Below are positions 24,146-32,469 of a DNA stretch of 64,000 bases, one piece after another. Position 1 is the stretch's first letter, and the number at the start of each line of letters is the position of its first letter. This DNA comes from Pontibacter deserti (GTDB taxonomy: Bacteria > Bacteroidota > Bacteroidia > Cytophagales > Hymenobacteraceae), in the NCBI RefSeq assembly GCF_023630255.1, contig NZ_JALPRS010000001.1, positions 1,922,001 through 1,986,000 on the forward strand, given 5' to 3'. Below the pieces are notes generated by a model, which ran no database searches, had not been told where the DNA came from, and worked only from the letters and a program-made list of their open reading frames with translations. The translations under genes were made by a program, and so were the position numbers.

Positions 24146-26545
24146 TTACTTCAATACTGCCAGTGTAGCACCATCGCCGCCTCGTTCTTCAGCTTCGCTG
24201 CCCAGGCTGGCTACTTCCGGCACCGAGTAAAGGTAATCACGCACTACCTGACGCAGTATACCGTTGCCACGGCCATGTATGATCTTGATTTCCGGAATGC
24301 CCAGCATTATCGCCTCGTCGGTAAAGTTCATCACTTTATTAAGCGCATCTTCTGCATACTCTCCACGAATATCCAAGGTACTTCCAAAATCAGCCATGCG
24401 TTGGGTAATGTTCATGCCGCGGGTATAGCCTTCTTCGGCTTTGGCAGCTGCTTTCTTCTGCTTCGCGGCCTGCGCATCTACACGCTCCAGGTTATCAATC
24501 TTAACTATAGTCTTCAAGCCACCAAACATTACCTCGGCAGTCTTACCTTTTACACTTACGATCTGCCCTACCGAATCCTGGCCCACTAAGGCTACATTGT
24601 CTCCTTCTTTTAATGGGCCACCCGTTGTAAGGCGTTTATGTGCCGGGCGCGGCTCTTCTTTGCGCACCTGCTCGTTGGCAAATGTTTCGAGGTCGCGGCG
24701 TGCTTCCTTGGTCTTTTCCTTTTCGGCCTGGCTCTGCTTTATCTGCTGTATAGTTGCTTCTATTTTCTGGTTGGCATCCTTCAGCAACAGCTTCGCTTTG
24801 CCCTTGGCTTCACGCATCACGTCCTGCTTGCTCTCCTCCAGGAAGTTCTTCAGGTCGTTATACTCTTTTACATTGCGCTTCAACTTCTGCTCCAGTTTGG
24901 TAGCTTCGGCAAGTTTCTTCTCCAGTTCCTGCTTTTCAGTTTCCAGTTCTTCCAGCAGGCGGTCGTATCGGATCTTGTCTTTACCTACCAAGCTACTGGC
25001 TTTGTCAACTATAGCTTTTGGCAAACCAATTTTACGAGCAATTTCGATAGCAAAAGACGAACCTGGCTTACCAATCTCCAGTTGGTAAAGCGGCTGCAGG
25101 TGCTTATGGTCGTAGCGCATGGCACCGTTCACAATACCCGGCGTTTTCTCGGCAAAGTTTTTCAGGTTAGTATAGTGCGTGGTTATCACACCGTATACTT
25201 TACTGTTATTAAGCGTTTGTAACACAGCTTCGGCAATGGCACCACCCAGCACTGGCTCTGTACCTGTACCAAATTCGTCGATCAGCACTAAACTCTTGTT
25301 ATCCGCCACCGTCACAAATTTCTTCATGTTGGTGAGGTGCGAACTATAAGTACTCAGGTCGTTTTCAATAGACTGCTCATCCCCGATGTCGATAAAGATG
25401 TCGTGGAAGATACCAGCCTCAGAGCCTTCTTCTACAGGTATCAGCATACCCGTTTGCAGCATATACTGCACCAGGCCTACTGTTTTTAAGCTCACCGATT
25501 TACCACCTGCGTTCGGACCAGAGATCAACAGGATACGCTGGTCACGGGTGAGTTCCAGGTCCATTGGCACAGTTGGCTTACCCAGCTGGCGGTGCGACAA
25601 GTATAGCAACGGATGAATGGCTTGTTTCCAACTGATGTGCGGGAACTTGTGCAGTTGTGGCATTGTGGCCTCTACCCTACGCGCAAATGCCGCCTTGGCA
25701 CGGATAAAGTCCAGCAGACCCAGGTACTGGTATGCCTTGCGCAACTCCGGTATGTGGTGACGCAACGTATTGGTAAGGCCAGTTAAAATACGAATGAGCT
25801 CACGGTGATACGCATTCTCCAGATCCTTGATATCGTTGTTAAGTTCAAAGATAGATTCCGGCTCAATGTAAACCGTTTGCCCTGTATTCGACTCATCATG
25901 TATCAGACCTTTGATACGGCGTTTGTGCTCGGCAATAACAGGTATAACCAAACGGCCGCCACGTATCGTTGGCTCCACATCGCCGGGCGTCCAGCCTTCG
26001 TTTTTGGCGTGGCGGATAATGGAGCTGATCGTTTTGCGAAGTATAGCCTGCTGTGCGATCAGGTCGCGTTTCAGACGCTGTAGTTCCGGCGTGGCATCGT
26101 CGCGCACGGCTCCGGCATCGTCTACCACTTTATCTAACGCAGCAATCAGTGAGCGTTCTACCGTTACGTCGGCACCCAGAGCTTTCAAGGCTTCAAATTT
26201 CCCTTCTTCTGTACCCGAAATAAAGCGTTGCGAATCGCGGATGGTACGCAACGACATCTTGATCTCGAAGAACTGACTCACATCCAGGAATGTACCAGGA
26301 ATGGCAGCCCGGTCAAGGTAGGCAGTTACGTCGAAGTAATGGCTCAGCGGAATCTCGGCTTCGGATTCCAGCAGTTGTTTAAATTCGTTTGTTTGTTGTA
26401 ACAGTCGCTGTACCAGGTCGTGGCGGTTCAGAAACTGCATGCGGTTTACGAACTGGCGGCCCAGCGGACTTAAGCAAAGCTCAGCCAGCATTTCGCGCAC
26501 TTGTGCAAACCCAATCTTTATTTCAAAATTTTCTGGATAGATCAA
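24146..26545 (-). CDS. mutS2: Endonuclease MutS2
   Basis: MutS-family ATPase without the mismatch-reading domain. Related proteins suppress recombination or rescue collided ribosomes. It has 799 aa: helical core, ATPase with Walker A GPNAGGKS near residue 342 and Walker B LVLIDEFGTGTEP, a Lys/Glu-rich coiled coil (about 520-620), a KOW-like segment, and a C-terminal Smr nuclease domain (about 720-799) with LDIRGEYAEDAL and IIHGRGNGILR. The start is TTG at 26543-26545 (MIYPENFEIK): a TAA lies two codons upstream and no earlier ATG exists. A -7 box lies about 22 nt before it. Confidence 0.94.
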   Translation of the reverse strand: MIYPENFEIKIGFAQVREMLAELCLSPLGRQFVNRMQFLNRHDLVQRLLQQTNEFKQLLESEAEIPLSHYFDVTAYLDRAAIPGTFLDVSQFFEIKMSLRTIRDSQRFISGTEEGKFEALKALGADVTVERSLIAALDKVVDDAGAVRDDATPELQRLKRDLIAQQAILRKTISSIIRHAKNEGWTPGDVEPTIRGGRLVIPVIAEHKRRIKGLIHDESNTGQTVYIEPESIFELNNDIKDLENAYHRELIRILTGLTNTLRHHIPELRKAYQYLGLLDFIRAKAAFARRVEATMPQLHKFPHISWKQAIHPLLYLSHRQLGKPTVPMDLELTRDQRILLISGPNAGGKSVSLKTVGLVQYMLQTGMLIPVEEGSEAGIFHDIFIDIGDEQSIENDLSTYSSHLTNMKKFVTVADNKSLVLIDEFGTGTEPVLGGAIAEAVLQTLNNSKVYGVITTHYTNLKNFAEKTPGIVNGAMRYDHKHLQPLYQLEIGKPGSSFAIEIARKIGLPKAIVDKASSLVGKDKIRYDRLLEELETEKQELEKKLAEATKLEQKLKRNVKEYNDLKNFLEESKQDVMREAKGKAKLLLKDANQKIEATIQQIKQSQAEKEKTKEARRDLETFANEQVRKEEPRPAHKRLTTGGPLKEGDNVALVGQDSVGQIVSVKGKTAEVMFGGLKTIVKIDNLERVDAQAAKQKKAAAKAEEGYTRGMNITQRMADFGSTLDIRGEYAEDALNKVMNFTDEAIMLGIPEIKIIHGRGNGILRQVVRDYLYSVPEVASLGSEAEERGGDGATLAVLK

Positions 26546-26566
26546 TTGTTATCTCTTAATTTAAGG

Positions 26567-26574
26567 CAAATTTA
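26567..26574 (-). promoter_or_regulatory. -7 element of mutS2
   Basis: Minus-strand TAAATTTG fits TAnnTTTG and lies 21 nt before the TTG start, supporting that start. Confidence 0.5.
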
Positions 26575-26605
26575 GCATTTTATAACAAGTAAAACCTGTG
26601 GTTTA

Positions 26606-26666
26606 GTTCTGAGTCTCGAGTTATGAGTTACGAGTTTTTTCGCACACATAACTCGAGACTCAGAAC
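26606..26666. repeat. Perfect 20-bp inverted repeat between mutS2 and the YhcH gene
   Basis: GTTCTGAGTCTCGAGTTATG (26606-26625) and its exact complement (26647-26666) around a 21-nt loop. The following bases to 26715 repeat AACTC/TTAACTC words up to 4 nt before the next start codon. It reads like a C-for-T variant of the AATTCG repeat at 15.7 and 38.1 kb. Confidence 0.8.
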
Positions 26667-26718
26667 TCAGAACTTTTAACTCGTTAACTCTTAAATTCCT
26701 ACACTCTTAATTACAAAT

Positions 26719-27177
26719 ATGGTTCTCGATAAACTCACCAATGCCGACCGATACGTTTGTATGCACCCGCTTTTTGCACAGGCTTTTAAATTTTTACAGG
26801 AAACTGATCTGGCAACTATAGAAACCGGTGTTTTGGAGATTGAAGGCAGAAAGCTTTTCGCCATAGTTTCGGAAGCGGCCGGCGTAACCAAAGACAACTA
26901 TAAACTGGAAGTGCACCGCAAGTATATTGATATTCAGTACGTGATTTCAGGTACCGACCACATGGGCTGGAAAGACCTGGCACTTTGCGATGAACCCAAC
27001 GACCCTTACAACGAGGAACGCGAAGCCGCTTTCTTCCCGGACAGAACTGATAACTGGTTTGATGTGCCGGCAGGCTCTTTCACTATTTTTTACCCAGATG
27101 ATGCACATGCAGCTATGGTAACCGGTGAGCACGTGGTAAGAAAAGTGGTGTTAAAGATTGCAGTAGAAAATAAATAA
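26719..27177 (+). CDS. YhcH/YjgK/YiaL family protein
   Basis: A 152 aa double-stranded beta-helix protein of the YhcH/YjgK/YiaL (DUF386) family. Conserved segments are LEVHRKYIDIQYVISG and FTIFYPDDAHAAMV with the metal-site His residues. Some members act on sugars or are linked to sialic acid and biofilm functions. No sugar operon surrounds this one, so its role here is open. Divergent from mutS2. Confidence 0.88.
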   Translation: MVLDKLTNADRYVCMHPLFAQAFKFLQETDLATIETGVLEIEGRKLFAIVSEAAGVTKDNYKLEVHRKYIDIQYVISGTDHMGWKDLALCDEPNDPYNEEREAAFFPDRTDNWFDVPAGSFTIFYPDDAHAAMVTGEHVVRKVVLKIAVENK

Positions 27178-27238
27178 ACTTTGTTCAAAGGGTAAAGAAA
27201 GGTATTCTTACTGTTATCCAGTAGTTGGTGGTATTGAA

Positions 27239-28204
27239 ATGAATATATTGAAAAACATAGCATTCTACTCTTGCCTGATTTTGTTGCCCATAGTACAAGT
27301 TCTAAGAGCGCAGGACATAAGTGGCAGTAATTTGCTCCTCTTGTTACTATTGAGTGTCTTGTTCATATACTTCGCAGTACAGGCTGCTAAAGAGATCATT
27401 CATAGGAAAGTTAGTATCAGCAATGTTTCGATTTATACTTTACTGCTCCTATCAACTATCACGCTTTTTGCAAAGTACTTCGGAAGAACTTTCTGGGACT
27501 ACCCTTCTTTTCTGATAATACCTTCCTTTATCATTTTCTTTATCTACTTTATAAGGAAGAAAGATGAGCCTGTCAAACTCAAAGCGGTAACATCAGTTTA
27601 CATGTTGTTCATGGTCCCTTTATTTCTCCTTATCTATGGAGGGGCGTTAGGCGATCACGTCCCCAGTTGGTGGTATCAGCGTTACCAGGTAGGCGAATCA
27701 AGTGCTGTGGAATTGCCCTATAGTTTTGAATATGCTGAGGCTGAGAATCTGAGCGTACAGGGATTCGAACTCAGAAAGCAGGAGAAGTATGAAGAAGCAA
27801 TTCTTGTTTACAAACATGCTTTACAGATAGAGCCAAAGAACCCAAGATTGTATTTTGATCTGTCTACGTGCTACGCCTACACTAACCAGTTGGGGAAAGC
27901 TGTATCTATGCTAAACACGGCCATCAAGTTAGATAGCGCTTTCGCACCTTTTTACAACAACAGAGGATTGTTGCATTACCAACTCTACCAGAACAAATTA
28001 GCTATCAGGGACTATAAAGCCGCTATTGCTTTAGATTCAACGGAAGGCACATATTATGCTAATCTCGCACTGGCACAAAATGATCAAGGGCTTATATCTG
28101 AGGCATGTGTGTCAGTCCAAAAGGCAACAGTCTTAGGTACAGACGTTGATAATTATGATCAGCTAAAGAAAATAATTAACAACTGCCACCAACAAAAACT
28201 ATAG
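27239..28204 (+). CDS. Membrane protein with C-terminal TPR repeats
   Basis: A 321 aa protein. The N-terminal half has about five hydrophobic segments (within residues 5-140). The C-terminal half (about 165-310) holds tetratricopeptide repeats, for example EEAILVYKHALQIEPKNPRL, GKAVSMLNTAIKLDSAFAPF and KLAIRDYKAAIALDSTEGTY. It probably anchors a TPR scaffold at the inner membrane. I do not recognise a named family. No operon partner is obvious. Confidence 0.8.
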   Translation: MNILKNIAFYSCLILLPIVQVLRAQDISGSNLLLLLLLSVLFIYFAVQAAKEIIHRKVSISNVSIYTLLLLSTITLFAKYFGRTFWDYPSFLIIPSFIIFFIYFIRKKDEPVKLKAVTSVYMLFMVPLFLLIYGGALGDHVPSWWYQRYQVGESSAVELPYSFEYAEAENLSVQGFELRKQEKYEEAILVYKHALQIEPKNPRLYFDLSTCYAYTNQLGKAVSMLNTAIKLDSAFAPFYNNRGLLHYQLYQNKLAIRDYKAAIALDSTEGTYYANLALAQNDQGLISEACVSVQKATVLGTDVDNYDQLKKIINNCHQQKL

Positions 28205-28271
28205 TGCATAAATGTACTATAATCAAGCGTTTACTCAACATTCTTAATTCACCACAATAAAACTATAGCCA

Positions 28272-29111
28272 ATGGTCCCAATCATTAAACCGCAGGAGCT
28301 AACTGCCATTTACCCGGACAAAAACCTGGTATTGATAGATGCTCGAACCGGAAAAGATGCTTTGGCAAAGTATAAAGCTGAACACCTGGCTGGCGCACTA
28401 TATGTCGACCTTGAAACAGATTTAGCTCAGAAAACAGCAGACCCAGCAGAAGGTGGCAGGCACCCTTTACCTCCTATTGCAGATTTTGCGACGCTACTCG
28501 GCAAGTTGGGCATTACTCCGGAGAGCCATGTAGTGGTTTACGACGATAAGAACGGGGCAAACGCAGCTGCGCGTTTTTGGTGGATGTTACGGGCTATAGG
28601 ACATGAACGGGTGCAGGTACTGGATGGAGGCTACAATGCAGCAATTCAGGCTGACATTCCTACCAGTTCAGGTTCAGAAAAACCAGCTATACTTTCGGCT
28701 TACCCACACAGCAAATGGCTGCTGCCAACTGCAACTATCACTGAAGTGGAGCAATTAGCGCAGAATCCAGACTATTTAGTGATTGATGTACGGGAAGCGG
28801 CACGTTTTAAAGGCGAAACAGAACCTATCGATCTGGTTGCCGGGCACATACCGGGTGCGGTAAACATTCCGTTTAGTACAAACCTTACTGGTTCTGGTGC
28901 CTTACTTACTCCCGAAGAACTAAAAGCAAAGTATACTTCAGCACTTGGTAACCGAAACCCTGAAAACATTATTGTGCATTGCGGCTCCGGTGTTACTGCC
29001 TGCCATACCTTATTAGCCATGGATTATGCCGGCTTGGGAATACCTAAATTATACGTAGGCTCCTGGAGCGAATGGTCGAGAAGTGACCGCCCGATAGCCA
29101 CTGGTGGTTGA
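28272..29111 (+). CDS. Sulfurtransferase (thiosulfate / 3-mercaptopyruvate type)
   Basis: A 279 aa protein with two rhodanese domains. The N-terminal domain (about 1-140) includes VVYDDKNGANAARFWWML and is non-catalytic. The C-terminal domain carries the active Cys237 in CGSGVTACH; CGSGVTA is more like 3-mercaptopyruvate sulfurtransferase than classic rhodanese. Probably cytosolic, moving sulfane sulfur to thiols or cyanide. Confidence 0.92.
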   Translation: MVPIIKPQELTAIYPDKNLVLIDARTGKDALAKYKAEHLAGALYVDLETDLAQKTADPAEGGRHPLPPIADFATLLGKLGITPESHVVVYDDKNGANAAARFWWMLRAIGHERVQVLDGGYNAAIQADIPTSSGSEKPAILSAYPHSKWLLPTATITEVEQLAQNPDYLVIDVREAARFKGETEPIDLVAGHIPGAVNIPFSTNLTGSGALLTPEELKAKYTSALGNRNPENIIVHCGSGVTACHTLLAMDYAGLGIPKLYVGSWSEWSRSDRPIATGG

Positions 29112-29137
29112 TAGTTGTCCTAAATAAAATTTACAGG

Positions 29138-29443
29138 TTATTTCAGAGAAGTAATACTTTCATCTACGAGAGCTGCTGCTCCGGCGTAATTTCCATCAGG
29201 GAAAAACTCTGCACTAATTTTAAGTATGGCAAACAGGTGGTTCTTCAGCGAAGTCTCTCTTATCGTGTCACCTTTCAGCGCGTCCTGTGCCAAATGTAGC
29301 GCCAGGTCAGCTAATAAAAGCCTGCGCTTTTCGGCCCACTGCGGTGTGTCTTTGTAAACAGCTTCTTCCGGGTAAAATGATTCTACTTTGGCGTGGGCGG
29401 TATCCACCAGTTTCAATATTTCTCTTCTGTTTTCCTGGTTCAT
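29138..29443 (-). CDS. Hypothetical small helical protein
   Basis: A 101 aa soluble, largely helical protein that I do not recognise (starts MNQENRREILKLVDTAHAK). No signal peptide or motif. It starts 11 nt after the CPBP-like gene stop, so the two are probably co-transcribed. Confidence 0.6.
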   Translation of the reverse strand: MNQENRREILKLVDTAHAKVESFYPEEAVYKDTPQWAEKRRLLLADLALHLAQDALKGDTIRETSLKNHLFAILKISAEFFPDGNYAGAAALVDESITSLK

Positions 29444-29454
29444 AGTTTACACGA

Positions 29455-30261
29455 TTAAGCAAATTGTGATGTAGCTATAGGCTGATTTTCAGGTATAGTT
29501 GCGTTGGTCTTCCTGTTTCGGAGCAGCAAGTATAAAACCGGGAACAGGTGCGCTGTAACCAGCAGGCTGATGTATTCATATTGCACTCCCTCGGTTACGT
29601 TCTCTACCTTCCATATCCCCTGCCCGTCAAAACCAGACATCATGCGATACATCACGTTACTACCCCAGTGTATGCCAATCGTCATCCAGATAGAGCCGGT
29701 CTTCAGCACCGTATAAGCCAGCGAAATGCCCAACACAGCTGAAAAAACCAGGTTCATCACATCTATTCCTTCGTTCCAGGAGTCGTCTAAAGCATAAAGC
29801 ACTGTGGCAAGTAGTAGGTACCAGCGCAATAGGTTCTCTTTTTTACAGAAAGCAAAGCTGTATCCCCGGATCATCAGGTCATTAATAGCAGAGGCAAAGA
29901 ACATCCCGAGCAGTGCCTGCGCAAGCATTGGGTAAATGTAGCTGGCCTTCATCATACCTGTTACTTCAAACTTACCCATACTATAAAACACCAGGTTTTT
30001 AAGGCTCCAGATGCCAAAGCCAAGTATAAAACCGATCAGCAGATTCCTGCCCCAGCCTTGGTGCAACTGCATCCCAAGCGATTGCAGCCCTTTAAGCCGG
30101 AGTACATACCTGCCCAGCAGAAAAGCCACTACAAAGAAACCGACCGCCCAGCCCAGCCAGGGCAACGGACTCAGTTGAAACAGTTTCGGGACCAAGTTGG
30201 CGTATAGGTTCAGAAGTATGAACCCGGATATCCAAAATATAAGGACAATCTTATTTTTCAT
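29455..30261 (-). CDS. CPBP-family membrane protein with degenerate active site
   Basis: A 268 aa protein with about eight hydrophobic segments, resembling CPBP (CAAX-prenyl-protease-like, Abi) intramembrane proteases. Motif 3, HxxxN, is intact (His198, Asn202 in IGIHWGSNV). Motif 1, normally EExxxR, reads NDLMIR (Asn127, Asp128, Arg132), and motif 2, FxxxH, is YALDD without His. Proteolysis is therefore doubtful, and it may be a pseudoenzyme. An upstream in-frame ATG at 30291 is possible; I chose MKNKIVLIFW, which leads straight into the first helix. A small gene follows in the same transcript. Confidence 0.72.
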   Translation of the reverse strand: MKNKIVLIFWISGFILLNLYANLVPKLFQLSPLPWLGWAVGFFVVAFLLGRYVLRLKGLQSLGMQLHQGWGRNLLIGFILGFGIWSLKNLVFYSMGKFEVTGMMKASYIYPMLAQALLGMFFASAINDLMIRGYSFAFCKKENLLRWYLLLATVLYALDDSWNEGIDVMNLVFSAVLGISLAYTVLKTGSIWMTIGIHWGSNVMYRMMSGFDGQGIWKVENVTEGVQYEYISLLVTAHLFPVLYLLLRNRKTNATIPENQPIATSQFA

Positions 30262-30372
30262 AGTCTTACATGAGGTATCGGAGACCTGCAAAATACTATA
30301 ACTTTTTCAACATAATCTATAAGCTTTCGTTATTATTTATATAGATTCTTTCTATGTATAAAATATCTGTCT

Positions 30373-30918
30373 ATGGAAAGGGGAAATATAATTTGTGCGG
30401 CTGGCTTACTAATTTTAATGTTGCTGTTTGGTTGCGATGAGGCCAGGACAAGCGGGGCAACTATGGAAGCAAACATCGCCCAAACAAAGCAAGCTACTCC
30501 AACAGCAACGCAGCAAGGTGGAGATATGGGGAAAAAGCCCTGGGTGATTGACATAGAACAGGCAACGTTAAACAACCCGAACTACCGCCAGGTACAGTGG
30601 ACAGGCGAACACTTGCAAATGGTGCTTATGTCGCTTAAGCCAGGTGAGGAAATAGATCTGGAGTTACATGGAGATGTGGACCAGTTTCTACGGATTGAGC
30701 AAGGCCAGGCGCAGGTACGCATGGGAAAGTCAAAAGATAAACTTAGCTTTGACAAAAAGGTGTCTGAGAACTGGGCAATACTTATCCCCTCCGGCCATTG
30801 GCATCATATAAAGAACATAGGCAAGGAGGAGCTCAAATTATACACCATCTATGCTCCTGCACAGCACCCGGCAGGCACGATACACAAGACATACAAAGAA
30901 GCTAAGGAACACGATTAA
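30373..30918 (+). CDS. Cupin-domain lipoprotein
   Basis: A 181 aa predicted lipoprotein. Lipobox LFGC at Cys21, then a Thr/Gln-rich linker (about 25-55), then a single cupin domain with LHGDVDQFLRIEQGQAQV and IPSGHWHHIKNIG. The His and Glu residues match cupin metal positions. PWVIDIEQAT at the domain start is common in this group. Such cupins usually lack signal sequences, so an exported form is slightly unusual. Substrate unknown. Confidence 0.8.
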   Translation: MERGNIICAAGLLILMLLFGCDEARTSGATMEANIAQTKQATPTATQQGGDMGKKPWVIDIEQATLNNPNYRQVQWTGEHLQMVLMSLKPGEEIDLELHGDVDQFLRIEQGQAQVRMGKSKDKLSFDKKVSENWAILIPSGHWHHIKNIGKEELKLYTIYAPAQHPAGTIHKTYKEAKEHD

Positions 30919-30959
30919 CTATTTTGGCTGATCATAGGAAAGCATAAGTTATCAAAAGC

Positions 30960-30994
30960 AACGCCCTCTCTGGTTTAGCCAGAGAGGGCGTTTA
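30960..30994. terminator. Terminator between the cupin lipoprotein and fabD
   Basis: ACGCCCTCTCTGG (30961-30973) pairs perfectly with CCAGAGAGGGCGT (30979-30991). Few T residues follow, so termination may be imperfect; it lies between convergent genes. Confidence 0.75.
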
Positions 30995-31018
30995 TACTTT
31001 GTATGTTCAGCTTAAGCC

Positions 31019-31900
31019 TTACTCTACTGAGCTAACTTCAGCTGTACGTTCGATCTTCTTAACCAAGCCTTGTAACACTTTGCCCGGACCACACTCGATA
31101 AAGTGCGTAGCACCATCGGCCACCATCTGCTGCACCGACTGTGTCCAGCGAACCGGCGCTGTTAATTGCTTTATCAGGTTTTCTTTGATCTCTGCCGGGT
31201 CGGTATGTAGTTTGGCATCCACGTTCTGGTAAACCGGGCATATACCTTTGCTAAATGTAGTTTCGTTGATAGCTTTTGCCAGTTCTTCTTCAGCCGGCTT
31301 CATCAGCGGCGAATGGAAAGCGCCACCTACCGGTAATGGCAAGGCACGCTTGGCACCGGCTTCTTTCATCTTTTCGCAGGCAATCTCGATACCTTTGTTT
31401 GATCCTGAAATTACCAATTGGCCCGGGCAGTTATAATTGGCTGCAACCACTACTTCGCCTTCTATAGATGCACAAACCTCTTCTACTTTCTCATCTTCCA
31501 GGCCAAGTATAGCTGCCATAGTTGATGGGTTTGCTTCGCAGGCAGCCTGCATGGCCAACGCTCTTTTAGAAACTAGTCTAAGGCCATCTTCAAAGCTCAG
31601 AACCTTACTCGCCACCAGTGCAGAGAACTCACCCAGCGAGTGACCGGCTACCATATCCGGAGCAAAATCTTTGGCAACTGCCGCCTGCGCTACCGAGTGA
31701 AGGAAAATAGCTGGTTGTGTTACTTTAGTTTGCTTCAGCTCTTCGTCGGTACCGTTAAACATGATCTCGGTGATATTGAATCCCAGTATCTCATTTGCCT
31801 TATCAAACAGTCTCTTTGCTTCTTCGTGCTGCTCGTACAGGTCCTTGCCCATACCTACAAATTGAGAACCCTGTCCCGGGAAAACGTATGCTTTCTTCAT
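31019..31900 (-). CDS. fabD: Malonyl-CoA-ACP transacylase
   Basis: Transfers malonyl from CoA to ACP for fatty acid synthesis. It has 293 aa. FPGQGSQFVGMGKD lies at the N-terminus, nucleophile Ser88 in AGHSLGEFSAL, and catalytic His196 in GGAFHSPLM. All needed residues are present. It stands apart from fabH and accBC, convergent with the cupin lipoprotein gene. The 146 nt upstream are AT-rich with TTAATTGATAATTGG-like words and no exact promoter match. Confidence 0.96.
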   Translation of the reverse strand: MKKAYVFPGQGSQFVGMGKDLYEQHEEAKRLFDKANEILGFNITEIMFNGTDEELKQTKVTQPAIFLHSVAQAAVAKDFAPDMVAGHSLGEFSALVASKVLSFEDGLRLVSKRALAMQAACEANPSTMAAILGLEDEKVEEVCASIEGEVVVAANYNCPGQLVISGSNKGIEIACEKMKEAGAKRALPLPVGGAFHSPLMKPAEEELAKAINETTFSKGICPVYQNVDAKLHTDPAEIKENLIKQLTAPVRWTQSVQQMVADGATHFIECGPGKVLQGLVKKIERTAEVSSVE

Positions 31901-32046
31901 TCTTATTGTTAATTGATAATTGGCTGTTAGATGTTAGTATAGACACAAGATTTAAGACACAGACCACCAGACAAAGCTTAAATTAAATCAGATGACCTTG
32001 TTAAGCTTAAAATCAGAAGTCTATTATCTTTTGTCTATTTTCCTTT

Positions 32047-32469
32047 TTAACCTATAAACCGTGCCCGCTGCTCAGGTGCCGGAAGTATACAGGAATCCTG
32101 CCGGCCGGCAATTTTATAGCGGTGCTTAGCTACAAAGCTATACACTTTATCGCGGAAAGATACTGGAATAAACCTGAAATAGGAAAGTATAGAAAGCGGA
32201 AAGTTAAGATGACGGGCAATTTGGAGGGCTGCATCGGAGGCTGCGTATAGTTTACCATGTTCATAAAACAAAACTGCATCGGGCAAAGGATCAGGTACTT
32301 GATTTAGCGGCACTATCTGCTCTAATACTCCACTTTGCAGCGATGAGAAGTATAAATCCTGATGCTTGTTATACTTTAAAACCAATTGTACGCTGACCTG
32401 GCAAAAGCCACAGGAGCCATCATAAAACACGATGGATTTATCCTGCAGCTTTTCCCGGTCAGTTACCAT
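32047..32469 (-). CDS. DCC-family thiol-disulfide oxidoreductase (DUF393)
   Basis: A 140 aa protein of the DUF393 / DCC family, with YDGSCGFCQVSVQ supplying the CxxC pair near residue 20. Family members are predicted thiol-disulfide oxidoreductases; substrates are mostly unknown. Its ATG overlaps the stop of the preceding surface-protein gene by one base (TAATG), so translation is probably coupled. Confidence 0.88.
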   Translation of the reverse strand: MVTDREKLQDKSIVFYDGSCGFCQVSVQLVLKYNKHQDLYFSSLQSGVLEQIVPLNQVPDPLPDAVLFYEHGKLYAASDAALQIARHLNFPLSILSYFRFIPVSFRDKVYSFVAKHRYKIAGRQDSCILPAPEQRARFIG

